Assembly (NCBI RefSeq): GCF_033958435.1
Contig: NC_134167.1
Location: 2,562,001 to 2,626,000 of the forward strand
Direction of reading: 5' to 3'
DNA: 64,000 nucleotides
Source: Carettochelys insculpta
Lineage: Eukaryota; Chordata; Testudines; Carettochelyidae
Positions 55,291-64,000 of the stretch are shown piece after piece. The notes below the pieces were generated by a model. The model saw only the letters and a program-made list of their open reading frames with translations. It made no database searches and had not been told where the DNA came from. Position 1 is the first letter of the stretch, and each line of letters opens with the position of its first letter. A program made the translations under genes and the position numbers.

Positions 55291-56931
55291 ATTTATTTTT
55301 TGTTGTTGTTTTTTTCTTTTTTTGGGGGGTGGAGTGGCGTGGAGGCATCAGTTTCCCCCATCCAGAAACTTATGAAATTGTTGGTGCACAGACAGAACTA
55401 AAGGAGACCCTACATTGCTAAGTACTGTGAATGAAATGCAAAGTTTGTGCTTATATATCATATATGTAAACATTGTAGTTTTGGTAATCTAAGGAGTTAG
55501 TAGTAACCAAATTAAAGTTTATATTTTAGAAATACTTTTCAATTTAAGAATGTCTGCTTAAGTTTTTATCAGAATCATTTGTTATTTTGCTGCTTACCAC
55601 CACAGAGTTTTAATTATTATTGCTTTATATACAACCACCATCCATCTTAATCAAGCGGGGAATATTTGGTGTAATCAGTTTATAGTTGTGAGCGACAGTT
55701 GTAAAAGTTCTCAGTACTGGAGAAATGTATAAGGAAGGAGGCACTTTTGTATCTTTTTACCATTCATTAACAACTATGTATTCAATAACCAGTTTCCGCT
55801 AAATATTGATGAATGTTCTGAACTATTCAGATGTACCTTTGATACAGGTAAACTGCAAAACAAGGAGAACCAGGGTTGCTAAACAGAAGACCTTTTCAAT
55901 TAAAATGTATTACTTAAAAATTACTATGGTTGAAATTCTGGCTCTCTTGATGTCACCAGCAAAAGTTCCTTAGATTTCCTTGTGACCAGGATTTCACCAA
56001 ACGAGTACGAATTCTGAAGGATACAAGCTCTCTCAGATTGTAGGCAATTTCCGAACGTTTTCATATCCAAGGGACTCTGCTACCCTGCATGGATCTCTCC
56101 TGTACTTTGTTGATATGGAATTCCAATAGACATGTCCAATAGACACTCCATCTACAGCCCTAATGCAGAATACACAACAGATAGGCTCAGCTTGTTTCTC
56201 AGTGGACAAGTGTCCACATCATAAAAGCCACTAGTGTAATCTGTCAGCTCCACCGAGACTGAATGAGCCATGTGGATTGAATTGCCTTCTTAACCCAATG
56301 ATGTCCCTGAAGGCTCAAGTGTGAGGAACATTAGAAAACAGAAGCCAACAGGAAGCCACAGGCCACTCCCTCTCCTTGTTTTGTGGATGAAAGAGAGTCT
56401 CTCACAATATCCAGTTGACACCTTCCAAAATCACTGCCTTCATGACTGTTCAGCACAGATTCACACAATGCATGATAGGCCTAGATCCTCAAAGATGTTC
56501 AACAGGAGTCAGGCATCAAAATTCCGTCAGGTTCTGGGCCAAAGTGCTTGATGCCATAACAATACTGTGCCTTTACCTTTGATAATTAAATACAAACATA
56601 AGCTCTGATGCAAAATAGGAGTCTTTCCATTGACTTAAATGGGCTTCAGATCAGTTACTGCCTCTTCCTACAGTGTTACATGGTCTGTTACGTACATTTC
56701 TTTTTTCTTCTTGGACAATTCTATAATCTGAAACTAGTAAAAAAAAAAAAGTAATATGCACACTGTAATTAATATATACCTAATATTATTGCTAAGCAGC
56801 CATTCCGTGCCAATTTATAGTTGTCAGTTTTGGTGCCAACTCCTCAAAAGCTGATCCAGTTTAATGGCCCATCTCATTATGAACACTAAAAGCCTGCCTG
56901 CAGTTTTTAACCTATTCTTTATATCTATATA
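55291..56931. other. No recognisable feature
   Basis: About 1.6 kb of AT-rich non-coding sequence, with T-rich low-complexity DNA at 55290-55325 and an A-run at 56738-56750. Confidence 0.4.
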
Positions 56932-57058
56932 CAGGTTAGATAGATGTCTGTAAGGGATGGTTTAGATAGGACTTGGTCCTGCCATTGGGGCAGGGGGCTG
57001 GACTCGATGGCCTCTCGAGGTCCCTTCCAGTCCTAGTGTTCTATGATTCTATGAATGT
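56932..57058 (+). mobile_element. CR1 LINE 3' end with octamer-like tail
   Basis: GGACTTGGTCCTGCCATTGG, GGGGCTGGACTCGATGGCCT, CTCGAGGTCCCTTCCAGTCC and a final GTTCTATGATTCTATGAATG. The (TTCTATGA)n end is the hallmark of CR1. Only the 3' UTR is present. Confidence 0.9.
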
Positions 57059-57980
57059 AGGTGCAAAATATTAATACAAAGAGCACTTAGAAAGTATAGC
57101 TTAAGCCCTTGATTCTATCATGGTGTCTCATAGAAACTTGTCTGAGAAGAACGCATTCACCTTTTAAAATCAATTAGAGCTGGTTAAGAGATAAACCGGA
57201 CTCCAGCATGCCTCTCTATCCATGGAACAGATGTGGGCAGGAGCTCTCCCTAACCCAGCATGTCAGTATCAGACATGCTCTGGAGGGCTCCTCTCCAAGC
57301 AAGAGAATAGCCCCATCTCTCTGGTCCATTCAACCTGAGCAACAATTGCTAAGAAACAATGTTGTATTCTGTAGTATGTTCACAGTTGTATTAATTTCCT
57401 GTGAGCTGTTCTGATGATGAATGGCTTCTATCTTGTATTTCAGCAGCGTGCAGGCTGAAATGAGAAATCTTCCTGATCCATTTTACCCAAAGAGTCAAAT
57501 GCAATCTCTTAAAGTTGGGTGCTTCTTTCAGTTGCCTTTGGGTTTTCAGTTATCTAGGCTGCAAGCACAATGCCAATTTTTATGACACTACAAAGCACCC
57601 AGATTAATAACAGTTCACAATGTTTTTGTACACAAAGTAAACTTGCATATCACACAGAGCCCATTGTCCCCTGTACCCATTACTAAACTTTAACTGAAAT
57701 GTAGTGAGATTCTATTTCCTGTTGGCAAAAACAATGAGATTTTTGTTGATAAACATACATTATCAGCAGCCCATCATTCACGTGGAACCATGTTGTAAAC
57801 ACAACGAAATCCAACACTCTTCTAGTGTCGACATTGTTCATATGGCTGTTGTCCCATAAATCCACCCAAATCCTTCCAGACTCCACTCTTCTCCAGTTCT
57901 TCTCACTTAATGCTGACACAAAAGCCAAATTCAACATTCCCAAGGAAGCTTTCATAATTTCAACCTCATTAACAGCTCTT

Positions 57981-57981
<1 letters not shown>
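57059..57981. other. No recognisable feature
   Basis: Non-coding. No feature seen. Confidence 0.4.

Positions 57982-58030
<49 letters not shown>
57982..58030. repeat. Compound (CT)n(AC)n microsatellite
   Basis: About 14 CT units pass directly into 9 AC units. Confidence 0.95.
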
Positions 58031-59204
58031 GCTTCACTACTGCTGTCAAAAGTATTAGAGTCTATTGCCACAGTTCAATTCATGAGATATTTGGGGGAGG
58101 AGGTAATGACAAAAAGGGTTCAAATTTCTTTTTTAAAAACCCATTCAGCTGCAGTAAGGTGAAAGGCTAAATGTAGACAGAGTAGTAATATGTAAGCAGT
58201 TTCTAAGTTTTCTGATGGGAATACTTAACAGCATAAGTATGTTTCCCCAGGAGATCTTCCCCAGCATTTTGTCCAATTTCTTACGGCAAGAACTGAACCA
58301 ATTCATGATGTAATGCTCTTGGGACAACATTCCTCTTGAAAGAGAGTATCTTCCTAGGGAGAAGCTTGAAGAAAACATCTTAATATTGTTTAAACAGATT
58401 TTGGCATGGCCATACTAGTGCACTGCATTAGACACTGAATGCAGAAGGAAGGCAAGCTGCACAATACAGAAACAAAACAGCTTGAAAGTTTTAGGATTTA
58501 AAATAAAAAAAGTTCTCTTCTATCCAAACCCCCTTCACCCCCTAACTTCTACTGATCTTTAATGGAATACAATAAAGGAACGTTAGAGCTGGGGGTTTGC
58601 CTTGTTAATAAAAATGAATCCAAGGCTTCAGCTATTCTCTGCCCCAGTATGAAACCACGCATTTAATCCTGCCTGCAGTCTGATCATGTTTTCCAACCCT
58701 TATCCACAGAGCCAGGTTGCAGGCACTGAACACCTTAAGTCTTGTTGTTACTAATGTGTTCTGTAACTCTGTAAAGGGCACTATGCCAAGCATAAGAAAG
58801 GGTTGCTAGCAGCAGTGTTGACTTGCTTCCTGACTCTGTCTTCCTTTGCCTATGTTCTCTCCATTTCAGTATTTGGATTATCAGCCTGCAACCCAGCAGG
58901 GAATAAACTGACACAAGAATTCTTACACGCCTGGCAAAAGGTAGTAGTAGGGAGGCTGGCCAGTGACACGGAACAAATCAGGTAGGAGAGAACATAGGGT
59001 GGGAGGCTGCAGAGTTCTTAAATAAACATCATGAGCCTCTTTGTGCTGAGGGGAGAAAGGAGTGCCAGGTTGGGGGTTAGGGTGGGGCAGCAGAGCACCT
59101 GCTAGGGTGGAGGAGGAGGAAACTGAATATGAGCATGCATGGCATAGACATAGTTTAGGGGCCTGGGCAAAGGGGTGGGACCAAAAAAACCTTCTGAGCT
59201 TTCA
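58031..59204. other. No recognisable feature
   Basis: Non-coding. No feature seen. Confidence 0.4.
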
Positions 59205-59395
59205 ACCCAGGTTTGAGATTATGTTTTTGTAGCCTTGGTCAAGTCATTTAGCCCGTTTTCTCTTCTGCTGAAGTTTAAAATGGATTAATAGCCCATGTAG
59301 AGACTATGAGTCTCAGTTAATGTCTGTACGGAGCTCTGAGATGGAATGGGATCAAGTAAAATTTACTGAGAACTAATATCATTGCCTCTAAGAAT
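59205..59395 (+). repeat. MIR-like SINE
   Basis: TCAACCCAGGTTTGAGATTA, AGCCTTGGTCAAGTCATTTA, then AAGTTTAAAATGGATTAATA and TACGGAGCTCTGAGATGG form a plus-strand MIR order from the B-box area to the 3' end. Confidence 0.55.
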
Positions 59396-59844
59396 TAAAG
59401 ACTCAAAATACTATTCAGCAATCACAAAATTATTTCAAAACAGCTTCAGGTATCCCTTAGACTTCTGAACCCATTCTTCCATTATCCCTCTCAACAAGAC
59501 ACAAAGTTACAGGGAAAAAAATATTCAACGAATAAACTTAGTCCCACAGCTTTACAAGCTTCTTCTGCTGTCCCTCATTTTGGATCTCTCTGGCACAGTT
59601 AAACCCCACTAAAGCCTCCTGCCCTACCTCATAGAGCACACAAGGTCAAGTCACCATTCACATCTCTGTAACAGCTAAGCAATGGCTTTCTAAAATGAGC
59701 GCTTTCCCTCTTCTAGCATTTATATTAACCTTGCAAATGTTCTGCTTCTATAACGCACCAGGGGCAAGTAAATTTCTTTTTGATGGGAGAGTAAAATTAC
59801 TTTTTTCATTAGCAGTAAGTCGTTTTTGTACCTGCCTAATTAAG
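59396..59844. other. No recognisable feature
   Basis: Non-coding. No feature seen. Confidence 0.4.
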
Positions 59845-60285
59845 TTTTCACAACTATTTTGCAAGGCTGAGAGCACTTTACATCAAACAACAATACAGAC
59901 ATTAATTCCCATACTGCCTTGGTGAGGTAGGCAAGTATTATTTACTACCAGAACCCAGCGGTACTGACCTTCTGTATGTGGAACAAGATACATCTTTTAG
60001 TAAAGCATTTGTTCGACTGTAAGTGGGTTATTTATGACAGGTTGGGGGCAAAATAGGGGAAAAGGATATAGGAGTTATACTGAAAACAAAACTGATTTAC
60101 AGAATGACTGCATTAAATCCATGCCTTGCACTCACAATCTATGATTATCAACATATGTCAATAAAAAAATTACAGGGGAACTGAGGCACAGGGTAATTGC
60201 CCAAGAGTATCCAGCACCCTTGGTGGGAGACTAGAACTCTAGAGTTCCTGGGTCCCAGTTTCATGCTCAGCCCATTATACCCTGA
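59845..60285 (-). repeat. MIR-like SINE split by an unidentified 225-bp insert
   Basis: TTTTGCAAGGCTGAGAGCAC, TTAATTCCCATACTGCCTTG and GAGGTAGGCAAGTATTATTT run to about 59946. After the insert, ACAGGGGAACTGAGGCACAG, GGTAATTGCCCAAGAGTATC and GAACTCTAGAGTTCCTGGGT continue in the right order from about 60171. TTAC occurs at both junctions. Confidence 0.55.
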
Positions 60286-62458
60286 TACTTCTCTTTATAT
60301 GATCACAACCTGATTTTGTAATTCCCATTTCAGATTTTAAGAGATGCCTCAGCTGTATATTTATCTACAAGATCATAATTAAAGAACGTCAAAAAGAGCC
60401 TTAAGTGTTTCATTTTATTAACTAGACCATTTCAATGGTGTTTCATATTTTTATTTGTTCAAAGTGATTTTTGCTTTGAGGGTGGGATTTCAGGGATAAA
60501 AAATTGTGTTTTGGGAGGCTGAACTCGTTGCCTATTTTGATAATTTATGGCTAATTCTGCATTGTTACGGCACTCAGAGTCCTTTGGGCATAGGTATCTA
60601 TACATTAAAAGTTAATAACCACAGTTTGTTTAGGTCATAAAACATGCTGAATTATGTTGATTACACAGTACAACTTCTTCCTTAAATTGATCTTCGTGCC
60701 AGAAAATAGCAGTAAGGCTGTATTATAAAGAGGGTACTTAAAACAAAGTTTAGTGGAGTTGGAAGTCAGTCCACAGTAGGTTTCCACCAAGGACGTTTAG
60801 TGCTAGTTTGTTGGGTCTGAAGAATATTCAGTTTCCTGGTAGCCCCTGAACTCTTTAATCCTTGAATTTCAGCTATTTATCACCCATGTGGGAGTTACAT
60901 AAAACATTTTCCTTCAGACTCACTATTCCGATAAGAGGAGCTAATTAGAAATTATATATATATAAAAAATCTAAAATATAGGCCAACTAATGGAGTTTCT
61001 TAAACTAAACACTGAACTGAAAATATAAATGGCACTTATAAGCTGTAAATATATTAATATTTTTTTCAGGTATTTTCTTTGGCTGTGTCATTCAGCTCTA
61101 TGAAGGCTAAAAATTGTCAAACTAAATTCTTGTTGAGAGTAGAGCTCTGACTACTGCCAGTTTGAGTGAAGCACACATCCAGGTTTAGGGAATATGTTTT
61201 GTTTGTTTTGGCTATGGCGCAGGGTAGAACATTTTCCATCCCGTCCAAATACAGTCAAAAGGTTTTGAAACATTGCACAATAAAAGCCATTCATTATATC
61301 TGTCTCCTCTCCCTTCCAAAAACAAAAATGGCTGACCAGTTCCAAATCTGTGCAGGGGGCAGGAAGATGGGAGTCCAAGGGTCATTGGCAATAACCCAAA
61401 ACTAATACCAGGTTTTTCAGGTTTGAGTTAGGGAATACGTTCCAGGCCTCCATTCCCAATGCACACTGTGCTTTTTCTTCTTCTTCATCCAAAGCTTGGT
61501 TGAAACAGTTAAATGCTGTTATGCACAATTTACAAGACTTAACTACAAAAATAATCCATTAGAGAGTGACAAAGATGAAAGCTGTACCTTTCCCACTGGA
61601 ACTGTAGTCCTACCTTTCCCAGTCTAAAATATCTTGTTCTGTGCTACTTACCTGTTTTAAGAGAGTGACAATTGAAGCATCAGCTACACTTTTCCAAGTG
61701 GCTTTTGGAACCAGGAATAGCCTTTCCATTGCTTAATAGCCTGGTAGGTGTTTGAAAAATCAGATTTCACAACTGTTGTAATATTCCATTTGTGATAGAA
61801 TTGGGATTTTCTAATGAAGCAGAAATACTGCCCTTCGTTTACCTCCTGACACAACACACACGTCAGCCCACTTCTGGGTAGACTGTACAGTAGCAAAGCT
61901 GACAGTGGGAGTAGCAGAGCATGAAACATTTTGGCCTGATGTCACTTAGTGCTCCATGAATAGATACAATCGAATTGTACCCATAGTATTTCAGCAGTAA
62001 AGCATACTTTTAAAATAATCAGGTCTTTAGAAGTGAAGGGGGAGAGAAACCTCTACAATAAAGGTAAAAAAATATTTTGCCCCTAAAATCCCTGAGCTTC
62101 TAAATATAACAAATGACCAATGGATGTTTGTTTTTATCATTTAGCAGTAAATTACAGCATTAGTAAAGTTATTCATTTCTGCTTATTTCTCTTGAATAAA
62201 GAAATTGAGAACAATTTTTGCCAGATTAAAACCAGCGGTTGTTCTACCATGAAACCAGAATGCTTCTAGCATACCAACAGTAGATTAGATCTTTATTTTA
62301 GGAGTTGTGTACTTTCTGAAAACAGGCTGTCTAATTCACCAATTACCATTAATTCCAAGATTCCAATCCTTCTCTTTGAACATGAAAAGTCACATTTTTT
62401 GATGAATTTATGTTTGATGTTTTTCATGTCATTCTGATGGTAGAACACAAAATTAGTA
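60286..62458. other. No recognisable feature
   Basis: About 2.2 kb of AT-rich non-coding sequence. No supported gene or repeat. Confidence 0.4.
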
Positions 62459-62484
62459 AAAAAAAAAAAAAATAAAAAAAAATA
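62459..62484. repeat. A-rich low-complexity run
   Basis: Almost pure A with two T interruptions. Confidence 0.85.
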
Positions 62485-62819
62485 AAATCCCATGGTTTAT
62501 TTCGCATTGCACCCCACTGTAGGTAATTTTTATATATTTTACTATAATTTAACACTTTGCACGAGAGGGGAAAGTTATGTAACTACTCTTTCCTGTCATA
62601 GTTAGAGTTGACTAATGATCTGGTAATTACAATATAATGGCAAGATAATGACTACGTTTTCAGGAAAACATTTATCCAGTAAATCAGTTACTATGTGGCA
62701 ATTATATCGGAATCTGAGAAATGTAATTATCATTCAGCAATACATATTTCCCTCTAGCTATTACTAAGGTAGAAGTGATCTAATGTCTGCATAGTGAGAA
62801 TTTACATAGAACTTGACAG

Positions 62820-62920
62820 GAACATTAAGTAATCTTCACAACATCACTATTGGACAGGAAAACATTTTCCCCTTTATACAGACAGGGAAAGTGAAGGAGA
62901 CAGGTGAAATAGACTGGCAA
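62820..62920 (-). repeat. MIR-like SINE fragment
   Basis: AATCTTCACAACATCACTAT, then CCCTTTATACAGACAGGGAA and GTGAAGGAGACAGG, is reversed MIR 3'-core order. Confidence 0.45.
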
Positions 62921-62940
62921 AAAACCAGTTATTTATATTG

Positions 62941-63290
62941 TATTAGTGCCTAGGAGCCTCAGGGCTAGTCTCTACTATAAAGACGTTACCAGTGTAGATG
63001 CAGTTTTTACCAGCAAAAGAATGCCTTTCGCTGGGCTGGACAGCCCACCTGCCCAAAAGCTGCAAGCTATTCTGGCAAAAGGACTCTGGTGCTGGCATAA
63101 AGGATGGGGGTGGAAGTTGCCAACATAGCTTTCACACTTCAAACCAACATATTTATGCAAACTTTGTATTGGAAACCTAGCCTCAGGTACAGACCAGCAT
63201 CCAATTGCACTAGGCACTATACAAGGGGAAAAAAGCACAAAAAAACCAAAGACCATCAGTGCCCTCAGGACCTTACACGACAAGGCCAAG
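62941..63290 (+). repeat. Old repeat Q, split by a MITE
   Basis: The left part TATTAGTGCCTAGGAGCCTC and the right part AGACCAGCATCCAATTGCAC, TAGGCACTATACAAGGGG and AGTGCCCTCAGGACCTTACA follow the order of repeat Q at 3950-4055. Confidence 0.6.
62962..63182. mobile_element. 221-bp MITE with TCA target duplication
   Basis: The left end GGGCTAGTCTCTACTATAAA and the reversed right end GGCTAGGTTTCCAATAC are imperfect inverted ends. TCA flanks both sides (62959-62961, 63183-63185). The host repeat is continuous once the unit and one TCA are removed. Non-coding. Confidence 0.65.
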
Positions 63291-63962
63291 TCAAGAATAG
63301 GTTATAAATGGTGATGGCACAGAGTCTGTGAACTCCAACTAACACCTTTTATAATTCCTGTCAAGAAGCCAACTGTAGAGCGTATTTGACTAGTCACGTT
63401 AAGCCCCAGGATTGGTGTTGGCTCTGAGAGTTTTGAACATTATAAAGTAGGATCATGTTGTCTTGAACAGAATGGTAGACTTAGCTGGCTGACTTGACTT
63501 AACATGACAGCTTAAAACCCAGTCTCAACAAGGCCACAATAAGAGGCAAAGACAGTTTACCTTGACTCCAAACCCGGTTTACCCAGAACATGCTACCTAC
63601 ATGTTACATTTGCATAGTCTTGCAAGGAAACTATAGGAAGCTGCTTCTTAAGTTACAGATGCAAATTTTATATCATCCTTTTAAAGGAACTTTAGTCACA
63701 CCATTTTAGGAACATGACACTCAAGTCTCCTTCCACATCACGTTTTTGTCCTAGCTCACTGCTGAGCTTGGTGAAAAATGCAGGCAGGGTGATGAATTCC
63801 TGGCTCCGGTTCCTACACATCAGCTTGGTAACCACACTGTGGCTCACACATGACTCCAGGAGTCTATGCACACATACTCGCCCTTCTCAAAAGGAACAGT
63901 GTTTTAGATCCAGGCATTTCTGAGATGCAAGTCTTTTTTATTATGCTTCATGCCCCCTTCTC
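63291..63962. other. No recognisable feature
   Basis: Non-coding. No feature seen. Confidence 0.4.

Positions 63963-63963
<1 letters not shown>

Positions 63964-63993
<30 letters not shown>
63964..63993. repeat. (AC)15 microsatellite
   Basis: Fifteen AC units near the window end, followed by TCACTCA. Confidence 0.95.
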
Positions 63994-63997
<4 letters not shown>

Positions 63998-64000
63998 TCA

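Noticed and set aside
1..64000. CRISPR arrays, operons, riboswitches or bacterial genes
   Set aside because: No regularly spaced direct repeats, no dense ORFs and no bacterial signals. The repeat content is that of a vertebrate genome.

Overview
This window looks like vertebrate nuclear, non-coding DNA, most likely from a cryptodiran turtle. The main evidence is a tRNA-derived SINE at 51722-51955 that I recognise as the chelonian Cry I (tortoise Pol III/SINE) type. It is supported by many CR1 LINE 3' ends, MIR-like SINEs and several palindromic DNA-transposon families of the kind abundant in turtles. No host protein-coding exon, rRNA or free-standing tRNA gene could be supported. Nearly all short open frames are chance frames or lie inside repeats. 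Family names come from memory of typical chelonian sequence and were not checked against a database.

Layout. 1-17 kb: mostly single-copy-looking, AT-moderate DNA with CR1 tails (540-735, 9295-9600), SINE copies, small foldback elements and MIR-like pieces. 17.7-18.5 kb: a minus-strand CR1 split by a 478-bp solo LTR. 19.45-19.91 kb: a decayed fragment of a LINE reverse transcriptase. 21.1-27.3 kb: the main structure, an old minus-strand CR1 interrupted by a nearly complete 4.25-kb LINE (21451-25699, 8-bp target duplication) and, separately, by a SINE. 28.0-29.2 kb: a cluster of a partial MITE, a rearranged SINE and a 421-bp almost perfectly palindromic MITE, the last perhaps inside an LTR. 30-39 kb: mostly unremarkable, with microsatellites and MIR-like fragments. 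40.0-40.9 kb: a 933-bp non-autonomous terminal-inverted-repeat transposon. 42.9-43.3 kb: a G-rich degenerate tandem region. 47-51 kb: a MITE and two CR1 fragments. 51.7-52 kb: the Cry I SINE. 53-64 kb: MIR-like pieces, CR1 and SINE tails, microsatellites and a MITE nested in an older repeat.

The only long coding frame is the LINE polyprotein: 902 open codons covering the end of an apurinic-type endonuclease, a reverse transcriptase with FADD, an RTE-like C-terminal region and a CX2CX12HX3C finger at the very end. Its endonuclease part upstream is broken by frameshifts, so this copy is probably not autonomous. Nesting gives relative ages: CR1 and MIR-like elements are hosts, while the RTE-like LINE, the SINE, the LTR and the MITEs are later arrivals. 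I found no cellular pathway or operon-like system.
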